DNA of 30,132 nucleotides. It comes from JAXLZZ01 sp046350675 (GTDB taxonomy: Bacteria; Patescibacteriota; Saccharimonadia; Saccharimonadales; UBA4665). The notes below the pieces were generated by a model. It had not been told where the DNA came from, did not search any database, and saw nothing but the letters and a program-made list of their open reading frames with translations. Positions within the stretch are counted from its first letter, which is position 1. Every line of letters starts with the position of its first letter. Below, piece after piece: positions 8,043-14,241 of the stretch. The stretch covers positions 1 through 30,132 of the forward strand of contig JAXLZZ010000009.1 of assembly GCA_046350675.1 (NCBI GenBank), given 5' to 3'. Position numbers and translations under genes: made by a program.

Positions 8043-8071
8043 AAAAACTCCCGCGATCTGCGGGAGTTTTT
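8043..8071. terminator. Bidirectional terminator between pilin array and Hsp20 gene
   Basis: AAAAACTCCCGC, loop GATCT, GCGGGAGTTTTT form a perfect 12-bp stem with A- and T-tracts on either side. It can end both the plus-strand pilin operon and the convergent minus-strand hsp20 gene. Confidence 0.9.
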
Positions 8072-8090
8072 AATGGGCACCGGTTTGATA

Positions 8091-8573
8091 CTAGAGGACT
8101 TGAATCTTCTTGACCGTATCTTGCTGTACCTTACCAAAGCTGATGGTGAGTACACCGTCTTTGAGTACGGCTTCGATCTCATCTTCCTTAACCGGAACTG
8201 GCAAAGCGATCGTTCGTGAGAACTCACCCCAGTAACACTCTTGAAGGAAGTAGTTCTCTACCCCATCTTCGGTGCCGGAGCTTAGCGTGCCGCGAACAGT
8301 CAATTGATTGTCAGAAATACTTACATCAAGGTCGTTCTTGTTTACACCAGCGGTGCGAGCTTTTACAACGAGCTTTTCTTTCGTTTCGTATACGTCAACT
8401 GCAAGTTGACCAGGTACAGCCTCGTCTTCATCCCATTCTTCTTCGGCTGTTGGTTCTGCTGCTGCAGGTGCTTGTGGCTCTTCAGCCGGTAGCGCTGCTT
8501 CATCGCCCAAAAAGGCTGCTGTTAGCTCGTCTTCTTCGAGCAAAAGATCGTCGTCGCGATTACGTCGCGCCAT
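8091..8573 (-). CDS. Small heat-shock protein, Hsp20/alpha-crystallin family
   Basis: A 160-aa ATP-independent holdase chaperone that binds unfolding proteins in the cytoplasm. The N-terminal 50 residues are low complexity and very acidic/Ala-rich (DDDLLLEEDE, AEEEWDEDEA). The alpha-crystallin domain runs from about 52 to 150: 'LAVDVYETKEKLVVKARTAG', 'DVSISDNQLTVRG', 'YFLQECYWGEFSRTIALP' and 'VKEDEIEAVLKDGVLTISF'. An I-x-V oligomerisation motif (KKIQVL) ends the protein. GGAGG lies 10 nt before the ATG. A short palindrome, TACTT-CTT-AAGTA (8608-8620), sits upstream; CIRCE is not seen. Confidence 0.93.
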   Translation of the reverse strand: MARRNRDDDLLLEEDELTAAFLGDEAALPAEEPQAPAAAEPTAEEEWDEDEAVPGQLAVDVYETKEKLVVKARTAGVNKNDLDVSISDNQLTVRGTLSSGTEDGVENYFLQECYWGEFSRTIALPVPVKEDEIEAVLKDGVLTISFGKVQQDTVKKIQVL

Positions 8574-8710
8574 AATGTGTTACCCTCCACTGTTTATGTA
8601 AATTAAATACTTCTTAAGTAGTTTGCATTTTTATCTTAGTAGCAGTATAGCTGAGGGTACAGCGGCAAACAACCGTCTGGCACACATATTTACAACACAA
8701 TAAACACAAC

Positions 8711-9373
8711 ATGAGCTTTCTTGATCGATTCATATCTGTAATTGCCCCTTTTGAGTGTCTTGGCTGTGGTAGCGAGGGCTGTCTTATCTGCGTGGACTGC
8801 ACAGCACAGCTAGCAGTCATCCCAAGTCGTTGCTACCACTGTCGTAAACTTACCACAGACTTTCGCACCTGTACTTCTTGTCGAAGCAACTCAAAACTGT
8901 ATGCGCTGCAACCAAGAACCATCTATAGCGGTGTGGCTAAGTCTCTAGTAGGACGCTTAAAGTTCTACGGCGCTCAAAGTGCGGCAAAAGAGATAGCAAA
9001 ACTGCTCTCCACCCATGCACTACCCGAGGGATGTATAGTCGTGCCTGTCCCGACGGCTACGAGCCGGGCTCGCCAGCGTGGATACGATCAAGCAAAACGT
9101 ATTGCTCGCGATTTTGCGCGTCATAATAATCTTCCCTATTTGGATTGCTTGGCGCGTATTGGACAATCTCATCAGGTTGGTGCTAGGCGCAGCCAACGAA
9201 TCAAGCAGTTAAGAAACGCGTATAGAGTGAAGAGCGGTATGCGCGTTAAAGGTATAGAGATTATTTTGATTGACGACGTGCTTACCACTGGCGCAACGCT
9301 GGAAGCAGCCGCAGCATGCCTCAAAGCATCAGGTGCGAAGCGCATATGTGCTCAAACATTTACACAAGCCTAA
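8711..9373 (+). CDS. comF: ComF-family phosphoribosyltransferase-like competence protein
   Basis: A 220-aa protein. The N-terminus carries a zinc-ribbon pattern (C-L-G-C...C-L-I-C-V-D-C, then R-C-Y-H-C and C-T-S-C). The C-terminal half is a type I PRTase fold with the PRPP-binding signature 'IEIILIDDVLTTGATLEA' (about 183-200) and the ComF-typical 'VVPVPTATSRARQRGYDQAKRIA'. ComF proteins act in the cytoplasm in uptake of transforming DNA, together with the ComFA helicase and ComE apparatus. No Shine-Dalgarno is seen; the leader AATAAACACAAC just before the ATG resembles those of pilins 1 and 2. Confidence 0.93.
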   Translation: MSFLDRFISVIAPFECLGCGSEGCLICVDCTAQLAVIPSRCYHCRKLTTDFRTCTSCRSNSKLYALQPRTIYSGVAKSLVGRLKFYGAQSAAKEIAKLLSTHALPEGCIVVPVPTATSRARQRGYDQAKRIARDFARHNNLPYLDCLARIGQSHQVGARRSQRIKQLRNAYRVKSGMRVKGIEIILIDDVLTTGATLEAAAACLKASGAKRICAQTFTQA

Positions 9374-9399
9374 CCTTCGCGTTATTTTATGTTCTTGCG

Positions 9400-9428
9400 C
9401 GTCATCCCAAACTTGATTTGGGACCCAG
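9400..9428 (+). repeat. Family A 29-bp palindromic repeat, solitary copy
   Basis: The sequence starts CGTCATCCCAAAC and ends TTTGGGACCCAG, with an internal hairpin TCCCAAA-CTTGA-TTTGGGA. It is identical over all 29 nt to the repeats at 20487-20515 and (inverted) 20852-20880 that flank the GIY-YIG gene. Here no nuclease gene is attached. Confidence 0.9.
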
Positions 9429-9467
9429 AGAGGGCTGTCGCGCACCTATGGCGCACTCCTCCCTACG

Positions 9468-9506
9468 CAAGTAAAAAGACGGTCAGCGAGACCGTCTTTT
9501 TACTTG
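9468..9506. terminator. Perfect 17-bp hairpin terminator between comF and tRNA-Ser
   Basis: The arms are 9468-9484 and 9490-9506 (core AAAAAGACGGTC / GACCGTCTTTTT) with loop AGCGA. Fully paired with A- and T-tracts on both sides, it can stop transcription from comF (plus) and from tRNA-Ser(GCU) (minus), whose CCA it overlaps. Confidence 0.9.
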
Positions 9507-9597
9507 GCGGAGAGAGAGGGATTCGAACCCTCGCGGGAGATTGCTCCCCCCTAACGATTTAGCAAACCGTCCCCTTCAGCCACTTGGGTACCTCTCC
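9505..9597 (-). tRNA. tRNA-Ser (GCU)
   Basis: The class II tRNA starts GGAGAGGTACCCAAGTGG. The anticodon loop is TTTGCTAAA with anticodon GCU (reads AGC/AGU). There is a long variable arm, T-loop GGGTTCGAATCCC, acceptor pairing GGAGAGG/TCTCTCC, discriminator G and an encoded CCA (9505-9507). Confidence 0.95.
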
Positions 9598-9645
9598 GTA
9601 TGTAACCAGTCAGATTTTACAGGCTGCGACCTAGATTACAAAATG

Positions 9646-9735
<90 letters not shown>

Positions 9736-9765
9736 GTCCGCAAAATTATACCACAGCTTCTGGTC

Positions 9766-9794
9766 TTGAATGGTATGCAATACCAGAGTAGTAT
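9766..9794 (+). promoter_or_regulatory. Promoter with spacer palindrome before nuclease-like gene
   Basis: TTGAAT (9766-9771), 17 nt, TAGTAT (9789-9794), then 6 nt to ATG 9801, so leaderless. The spacer contains the palindrome TGGTAT-GCA-ATACCA (9771-9785), a possible operator between -35 and -10. Confidence 0.65.
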
Positions 9795-9800
9795 GTAATC

Positions 9801-10151
9801 ATGAGAACGACTCAACGTAAAGGAGACCTTGCTGTAGCCCAAGCGATCGCGACCTTTACACGTCTTGGCTACGACGTTTCTTTACCCATAACAGAGTCGG
9901 CTGCGTATGATATCGTTGTTGATTGCGAGAGTGTTTTGTATAGAGTGCAAGTACGATTCAGTAGCTCTAAAGATGTTGAGCTGCGGAGAATACACTCAAA
10001 TTCGCAAGGATACGTTGTCAAGAAGACCAAAAAGAATGCATACGATTGGCTTTTTGTTCTATTCCCCGATGGCAGGCAGTATGTGATCAAGCAGTGTCTT
10101 GACGGTAGACGGTCTATTAAACCAAGCGAAGAGCATCGCATTGAAGTGTAA
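9801..10151 (+). CDS. PD-(D/E)XK nuclease-like protein (I-SspI / group I-intron endonuclease type)
   Basis: A 116-aa protein. Its layout matches the PD-(D/E)XK family that includes the cyanobacterial homing enzyme I-SspI: N-terminal 'RKGDLAVAQAIATFTRLGY', 'VSLPITESAAYDIVVDCESV', then 'LYRVQVRFSSSKD'. The first acidic residue and the Asp of 'YDIVVD' are present. In the last motif family members usually read Q-V-K; here it is Q-V-R, so catalysis may be altered. No intron or intein is seen nearby. It may be a free-standing nuclease, a junction-resolving enzyme or a domesticated DNA-binding protein. The gene is monocistronic with a leaderless-type promoter. Confidence 0.65.
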   Translation: MRTTQRKGDLAVAQAIATFTRLGYDVSLPITESAAYDIVVDCESVLYRVQVRFSSSKDVELRRIHSNSQGYVVKKTKKNAYDWLFVLFPDGRQYVIKQCLDGRRSIKPSEEHRIEV

Positions 10152-10177
10152 TGTTTCCTAAGGGGCCCAATTAGCGG

Positions 10178-10183
10178 TACAAT
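10178..10183 (+). promoter_or_regulatory. -10 box of Pro/Gln-rich membrane protein gene
   Basis: TACAAT ends 7 nt before ATG 10191. There is no Shine-Dalgarno and no clear -35. Predicted near-leaderless. Confidence 0.45.
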
Positions 10184-10190
10184 AACGCTT

Positions 10191-10934
10191 ATGCAAGAGG
10201 ATCAAAATCAAAATCCTACGCCAGGTATCGACCAAGCTCAGCCTGGTCAGGTTGTAACGCCGGGTGCTGCTGCGGCACCCTCTCCACAACCAACACAACA
10301 AAACGTTGCACCAACACCGCAACAACCTGCCATTCCACAGGCCCAGGTGTCACAACCACCCATACAACCAGCACAACAGATGCCAGCACCTGAGCCACCA
10401 ACAGAAACCGCCCAGGAATCACCTTCGCTTTATAGCATGGAAGGCGATGAGATTCCGCAGCAATCAGAAGCTGCAGGTGACGTAGTTTCCTGGTCGGCTT
10501 CAGAGTACATCGCACACGATAAAGACCTTTCGTGGTATACCGGTTTGGGGTTAGTAGCTATCATGTTGGCTGCCCTACTCTACTTCATCACAAGGGATTT
10601 TGTTTCGTCGTTTGTAGCGCTTTTCGGTGCCTTTATGCTCGGTTTTTACGGCGCACGCAAGCCGCGCCAACTGACTTACGAACTAGACAGCCAGGGACTA
10701 ACCATCGGTGAAAAACACTACGATTACATAGATTTTAAGAAATTCTCTCTTGTGCCAGAAGGTGCTTTTTCGAGCATACGCTTTGTGCCGCACAAGCGAT
10801 TCGGCCCGCCAATAACTATCTATTATGGCCCAGATGATGAGGATAGAATTGTCGATGTACTGTCTGCCCATCTGCCCATCGAGGAGCACAAAATAGATGC
10901 TACCGATCGGCTCATGCGGCGAATACGATTCTAG
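10191..10934 (+). CDS. Pro/Gln-rich membrane protein of unknown function
   Basis: A 247-aa protein. Residues 1-95 are a disordered Pro/Gln/Ala-rich region. Two membrane helices follow (about 115-133 and 138-153) separated by 'TRDF', and a soluble C-terminal domain of about 90 residues ('LTYELDSQGLTIGEKHYDYIDFKKF', 'SIRFVPHKRFGPPITIYYG') is reminiscent of PH-like bacterial membrane-anchored domains. Both ends probably face the cytoplasm. Function is unknown. It ends at a strong terminator. Confidence 0.8.
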   Translation: MQEDQNQNPTPGIDQAQPGQVVTPGAAAAPSPQPTQQNVAPTPQQPAIPQAQVSQPPIQPAQQMPAPEPPTETAQESPSLYSMEGDEIPQQSEAAGDVVSWSASEYIAHDKDLSWYTGLGLVAIMLAALLYFITRDFVSSFVALFGAFMLGFYGARKPRQLTYELDSQGLTIGEKHYDYIDFKKFSLVPEGAFSSIRFVPHKRFGPPITIYYGPDDEDRIVDVLSAHLPIEEHKIDATDRLMRRIRF

Positions 10935-10939
10935 GTATT

Positions 10940-10970
10940 AAAAAACCGCCTCTCGCAGGGGCGGTTTTTT
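10940..10970 (+). terminator. Intrinsic terminator
   Basis: AAAAAACCGCC, a 9-nt loop and GGCGGTTTTTT, followed by more T. Ends the Pro/Gln-rich membrane gene, and could work on the other strand for the 42-aa ORF. Confidence 0.88.
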
Positions 10971-10992
10971 TTGTGGTAGGTAATACCCAAAA

Positions 10993-11121
10993 TTAATTGC
11001 GCGCGTATCGTTCCTTCCGGTTTAGTTTGCGCTCCATCCTCGTAATAAAATTATGCTTCGCATGCTTGGCATCCCATTTCTCAAATGTTTCCATCAATTG
11101 TTCTGCTTCTTCGTTGGACAT
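10993..11121 (-). CDS. 42-aa charged small protein
   Basis: The reading frame runs from ATG 11121 to TAA 10993: MSNEEAEQLMETFEKWDAKH..., ending RKERYARN. It has a strong Shine-Dalgarno (AAAGGAGGGC, 6 nt before the ATG), far better than most genes here, which argues that it is translated. The N-half is acidic, the C-half basic, and the whole is likely one or two helices. No family recognised. Confidence 0.6.
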   Translation of the reverse strand: MSNEEAEQLMETFEKWDAKHAKHNFITRMERKLNRKERYARN

Positions 11122-11344
11122 AGTTGCCCTCCTTTTATTATTTGTGTAGACGCTGGTTTCCAGCAGTACCGACGGATGTCGGCGGACTCTGCTACGAGCC
11201 GGTGCAAATATTCAATATGCCCGAAAGAGCGCATTGATTTTATTACTGATCTTAGACCAACTTTTTGTCTAAAACTGTCCCAAGACCTGTCTATAGTATT
11301 AAGCTTATGGCTGAGTATGAGCTGTAAACTTTCTAACATTTTGG
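11122..11344. other. Spacer between 42-aa ORF and YihY gene
   Basis: No gene or RNA is recognised. It carries the Shine-Dalgarno of the 42-aa ORF at its left end and leads into the YihY promoter at the right. No convincing -35/-10 for the 42-aa ORF was picked out. Confidence 0.4.
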
Positions 11345-11350
11345 TATAAA
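11342..11350 (+). promoter_or_regulatory. Extended -10 of YihY-family gene
   Basis: TGGTATAAA, about 18 nt before ATG 11369. No Shine-Dalgarno in the A-rich leader. Confidence 0.5.
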
Positions 11351-11368
11351 ATAGAAGTAAGTTCCAAT

Positions 11369-12280
11369 ATGAAAATCATCAAAAATAGCGTACATACACT
11401 TGATCGATTCCAGCGTCGTCATAAGCCCTTAGCCTTTACTTTTGCTGTGATTAAGAAATACAACGAAGACGATGCTGGCTACAAAGCAGCATTATTTACC
11501 TACTATGCTTTCCTATCTTTGTTCCCGTTGCTATTGATCCTCACAACCCTAACAGGGCTTTTTGCGAGGACGCACCCAGAAGTCACCCAAGAAATTGTGC
11601 AAGGCGCAACCGACTACTATCCGGTACTTGGTACACAGCTAGCTGATCATATTAACGGCTTACGCGGTACAGGCGTAGCCTTGATTATTGGGCTGCTGTT
11701 TAGCTTATACGGTGCAAGAGGTGTCGCGGAGGCGCTCCAGTACGGGATTCAGCATATATGGGGTGTAAAACGCTCCGAGCGTCTTACATTTCCTGCGTCA
11801 GCACTTAACAGCCTTAAGATTATTATCATAGGTGGGGCTGGGTTCGTGCTGGCAGCTGTGATTGTTGGCGTTGCCAGTTCGGCCGGGCACGGACTACACT
11901 TTAAGTTACTTGCCGCCACAATCAACTTCGTATTGCTGCTTGGTCTGTTCACCTTTCTCATAAAAGCTTGTTTACCGAGCAGAATTTCCTTCAGAAGAAT
12001 CATGCCAGGCGCTTTAGTCGCTGCAATTGGACTTGTTGTGCTGCAAACAATTGGCGGCATGGTTTTGGCACACGAGCTCAAAAACCTCAATGCACTATAC
12101 AGCTACTTTGCCCTTTCGCTGGGGCTACTCTTCTGGATCTATGTGCAAGCACAGATACTATTCTATGCCGTAGAAATTGCTGCTGTAAGTGATAAAAAGT
12201 ATTGGCCGCGGAGTCTCAGTGGTAAGAATCCGACCGAAAATGACAAGCGAGCCGCTGAGCGACTCAACCTGCCTGTTTAG
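11369..12280 (+). CDS. YihY/BrkB (UPF0761) family inner-membrane protein
   Basis: A 303-aa polytopic protein with six hydrophobic segments. Family hallmarks are the N-terminal 'AALFTYYAFLSLFPLLLILT', 'GLLFSLYGARGVAEALQYGIQHIWG' and 'ALSLGLLFWIYVQAQILFYAVEI'. The polar C-terminal tail (KKYWPRSL...) ends NLPV. The family was once called ribonuclease BN or BrkB; the RNase assignment was wrong, and the molecular role (perhaps transport or envelope) is open. Length is normal. Monocistronic. Confidence 0.93.
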   Translation: MKIIKNSVHTLDRFQRRHKPLAFTFAVIKKYNEDDAGYKAALFTYYAFLSLFPLLLILTTLTGLFARTHPEVTQEIVQGATDYYPVLGTQLADHINGLRGTGVALIIGLLFSLYGARGVAEALQYGIQHIWGVKRSERLTFPASALNSLKIIIIGGAGFVLAAVIVGVASSAGHGLHFKLLAATINFVLLLGLFTFLIKACLPSRISFRRIMPGALVAAIGLVVLQTIGGMVLAHELKNLNALYSYFALSLGLLFWIYVQAQILFYAVEIAAVSDKKYWPRSLSGKNPTENDKRAAERLNLPV

Positions 12281-12354
12281 TACATCAAATACTCACGCCA
12301 CCAAGCAGCCCGTTGGCCACTAGCGCGCGTTCGTGTTGTCTCTCCTTTTGTCAT
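12277..12354 (-). CDS. Possible 25-aa Arg/Trp-rich peptide
   Basis: ATG 12354 to TAA 12277 encodes MTKGETTRTRASGQRAAWWR then EYLMY. GGGAGG lies about 10 nt upstream. The end overlaps the YihY stop by 4 nt on the opposite strand. It may be a real small protein or chance. Confidence 0.3.
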   Translation of the reverse strand: MTKGETTRTRASGQRAAWWREYLMY

Positions 12355-12436
12355 AACCTACAACCTCCCCGTTTTGGTTATACAGGTATCATACGATTAC
12401 AAGCTGAGAGTTTGCTGTTAATTTTCCTACAACGAT

Positions 12437-12703
12437 TTAGAGACCGAGAATTTGTGCTTTTTTGGCGTCAAATTCTTCCTGGGTCAAGATGCCCTGCTCT
12501 TTGAGCTGACCAAGCTTTTCAAGTTGTTCGATCTGGTCATCTTGTGATGGGGCTGGTTGTGGTGCCGGTGCAGCCTGCTGATATTGTTGTGCGTCGTTTT
12601 GCGCCCAGCGTTCTGCTTGGCGGCGACTAACGTTGTTGGATACAGCGGTTGCTGTACCTGCGATGACGGCGGTGCGAGCCATTCCTCGTAGTAATCCTGG
12701 CAT
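12437..12703 (-). CDS. SHOCT-domain small protein
   Basis: An 88-aa protein. I place the start at ATG 12703 because GAGGAG lies 7 nt before it; the frame is open slightly upstream. The N-terminus 'MPGLLRGMARTAVIAGTATAVSN' is a short hydrophobic helix, followed by a Gln/Pro/Ala linker. The C-terminal 30 residues are a SHOCT domain ('QLEKLGQLKEQGILTQEEFDAKKAQIL'), a short motif that mediates oligomerisation of many membrane-associated proteins. It starts 1 nt after the stop of the DUF6325 gene, so they are translationally coupled. SHOCT proteins often accompany DUF6325. Confidence 0.88.
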   Translation of the reverse strand: MPGLLRGMARTAVIAGTATAVSNNVSRRQAERWAQNDAQQYQQAAPAPQPAPSQDDQIEQLEKLGQLKEQGILTQEEFDAKKAQILGL

Positions 12704-12704
12704 A

Positions 12705-13094
12705 TTATTTCTCCTCAATTTCTTTAGCTGCTTCAGGGTGAATGCGCCCCTCTAGTAGTAATGTGCCATTGGCGTTTATGATTGATTGCTTGAGCCCTTT
12801 AGCCCACAGCTGTTCAACCACTAATAGACCTGCTGATGAGTTGTCTTCTAGGATTTCCCCTACTTCAGCAACGTCCTCCTCAGTAATAAGACCGGACTCA
12901 AGCCCTGGGCCTAAGTCACCAAGATCGGTAATCTCTACAGAAGTAACATTGCCTTCCCCATCGCGGACAATCATCGCTAAATCAAGCACTGCAATCGTGC
13001 CTTGTGCGGTAACTTTTCGCAATTCTTCTAGAATTTCCCCAGTAAAGTTGTTGCCCTCAAAGCCAACAACTATGTAGTCAATCGGTCCTCTCAT
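12705..13094 (-). CDS. DUF6325-family protein
   Basis: A 129-aa soluble protein resembling the DUF6325 family of Actinobacteria: N-terminal 'GPIDYIVVGFEGNNFTGEIL', a central 'GTIAVLDLAMIVRDGEGNVT' and C-terminal 'SSAGLLVVEQLWAKGLKQSI', 'EGRIHPEAAKEI'. Function unknown; stress or envelope association is usual by context. It is first gene of a two-gene operon with the SHOCT protein. AAGGAGG precedes ATG 13094 and a TATACT -10 lies at 13118-13123. Confidence 0.85.
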   Translation of the reverse strand: MRGPIDYIVVGFEGNNFTGEILEELRKVTAQGTIAVLDLAMIVRDGEGNVTSVEITDLGDLGPGLESGLITEEDVAEVGEILEDNSSAGLLVVEQLWAKGLKQSIINANGTLLLEGRIHPEAAKEIEEK

Positions 13095-13117
13095 TTCGCC
13101 TCCTTAGTTTCATAATT

Positions 13118-13123
13118 AGTATA
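13118..13123 (-). promoter_or_regulatory. -10 box of DUF6325-SHOCT operon
   Basis: TATACT on the minus strand, followed by a leader of about 20 nt with AAGGAGG. The -35 region would fall in the tRNA-fragment area. Confidence 0.5.
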
Positions 13124-13134
13124 ACGCAATTACG

Positions 13135-13152
13135 TGGCGGAGAGAGAGGGAT
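13135..13152 (-). repeat. Orphan 3' fragment of tRNA-Ser(GCU)
   Basis: 18 nt, TGGCGGAGAGAGAGGGAT, are identical to 9505-9522, the CCA/acceptor/T-stem end of tRNA-Ser(GCU), in the same orientation. The rest of the tRNA is absent. It could be a remnant of integration at a tRNA 3' end or of a tRNA duplication. Confidence 0.75.
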
Positions 13153-13220
13153 AGCGGACTTTGTCCTTTTCCGCTGTGGCGTGCTCGGAGTGAACTCCTG
13201 CGCACGTCCTCGCTCCACCG
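13153..13220. other. Structured non-coding segment beside the tRNA fragment
   Basis: Contains AGCGGA...TCCGCT and a nested hairpin CGTGC-tc-GGAGT-ga-ACTCC-tgc-GCACG, bounded by GTGG/CCAC. No tRNA can be folded here. Possibly a small palindromic element or unannotated RNA. Confidence 0.4.
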
Positions 13221-13257
13221 AACCTACTTCGTAGCTTCTTGCATGCTACACATGCAA

Positions 13258-13298
13258 CCAAATAAAAAAGGCCAGACAAGCTGACCTTCTTTATTTGG
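13258..13298 (-). terminator. Terminator of tRNA-Arg
   Basis: On the minus strand CCAAATAAAGAAGGTCAG, loop CTTGT, then CTGGCCTTTTTTATTTGG. The 18-bp stem has two wobble/mismatch positions. It begins at the tRNA's CCA. Confidence 0.8.
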
Positions 13299-13372
13299 TA
13301 CACCCGACAGGATTCGAACCTACGACCTTCGGCTCCGCAAGCCGACGCTCTATCCAGCTGAGCTACGGGTGC
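13296..13372 (-). tRNA. tRNA-Arg (GCG)
   Basis: 77 nt starting GCACCCGTAGCTCAGCTGGA. Anticodon arm TCGGC-TTGCGGA-GCCGA gives anticodon GCG (codon CGC). The T-loop is GGTTCGAATCC, acceptor GCACCCG/CGGGTGT, discriminator A, CCA encoded. A genomic GCG anticodon is unusual, as bacteria normally use ACG modified to ICG. Confidence 0.93.
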
Positions 13373-13410
13373 TTGCTGGGAGCTCATTTTTTGAGCAACA
13401 GGGGTAATTC

Positions 13411-13419
13411 TAGCATATT
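13411..13419 (-). promoter_or_regulatory. Extended -10 of tRNA-Arg
   Basis: TGCTAGAAT on the minus strand, about 38 nt before the mature 5' end. The intervening sequence holds a GCTC...GAGC hairpin. Confidence 0.45.
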
Positions 13420-13478
13420 CAGAGGGATAAATCCAGACCATCATCCCATAGACCCTATCTGTTAAAATATACGACAAC

Positions 13479-13568
<90 letters not shown>

Positions 13569-13571
13569 CTT

Positions 13572-13580
13572 TGTTATGAT
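13572..13580 (+). promoter_or_regulatory. Extended -10 of HExxH protein gene
   Basis: TGTTATGAT ends 6 nt before ATG 13587, immediately behind tRNA-Ser(CGA). Predicted leaderless; co-transcription with the tRNA is an alternative. Confidence 0.5.
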
Positions 13581-13586
13581 AAGCAG

Positions 13587-14222
13587 ATGATCAAGGTAAT
13601 TCATTACGAGAATGAAACAGCAGAAAAGCCGCTTGAGGCTCATATTGCTGAATACTATCAAGAGGTTCGTGAATTATTACCTGACTTACCAGAGACAATC
13701 CAAATTTACTTCGGGAGTTGGGGCATTATCCCAGATACAGGTGTGGGGGGTTACGCGTATGCGCACGATATCATCACCATTTCAGTAGATCCCGAGTTTG
13801 GAGATAAAGAGAAGCAGTTAGTCGAAATAAGACCAACCGTTTTTCATGAAGCATTTCATATCTATCAGAAGTTTACAGGAGAAAGCGGCCCGTTCTCGGC
13901 CCTTGAAAATGCTGCATATGAGGGTATGGCAATGGTGTTTGAACGAGAGAACTGTGGAATATGGCAATCGTATGGTGATTACAGAAATACTCAGGAAGAG
14001 AGACTTGATCAATGGTTGCAAGATATACAGCAGCTAAGCCTAAAAGAGTTCCAAGAGAATTATAAACAGTGGAAGTTCTATCACCCAGTGCTTAAAGAGC
14101 ATTGGATCTTGTATAGAGTTGGTACTTGGATGATTGATAAAATATTAAAAGAGCATAACCTTAGTATTTTTGACCTGAGCACAAAAACAGCCACTGAGGT
14201 GCTAGATCTATACTCTCAATAA
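13587..14222 (+). CDS. Predicted HExxH zinc metallopeptidase (DUF2268-like)
   Basis: A 211-aa soluble protein. The open frame extends into the tRNA upstream, so I place the start at ATG 13587, 6 nt after a -10 box. The zinc motif is 'RPTVFHEAFHIYQKF' (HEAFH), and a later Glu in 'ENAAYEGMAMVFE' is a plausible third ligand, the gluzincin-like pattern seen in DUF2268/predicted Zn-dependent protease families. No signal peptide, so it probably acts in the cytoplasm. Substrate unknown. It ends 20 nt from the convergent membrane gene. Confidence 0.7.
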   Translation: MIKVIHYENETAEKPLEAHIAEYYQEVRELLPDLPETIQIYFGSWGIIPDTGVGGYAYAHDIITISVDPEFGDKEKQLVEIRPTVFHEAFHIYQKFTGESGPFSALENAAYEGMAMVFERENCGIWQSYGDYRNTQEERLDQWLQDIQQLSLKEFQENYKQWKFYHPVLKEHWILYRVGTWMIDKILKEHNLSIFDLSTKTATEVLDLYSQ

Positions 14223-14241
14223 TGGCTGAACCCACACGAAT

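Noticed and set aside
8574..8710. CIRCE or other known heat-shock operator upstream of hsp20
   Set aside because: No TTAGCACTC-N9-GAGTGCTAA was found; only a short AT-rich dyad.
13130..13477. Minus-strand open frame of 115 codons containing 'QAPVAQLDRASACGAEGRRF'
   Set aside because: It is translated from the antisense of tRNA-Arg and neighbouring structured DNA; this peptide is a well-known artefact of reading through tRNA genes.
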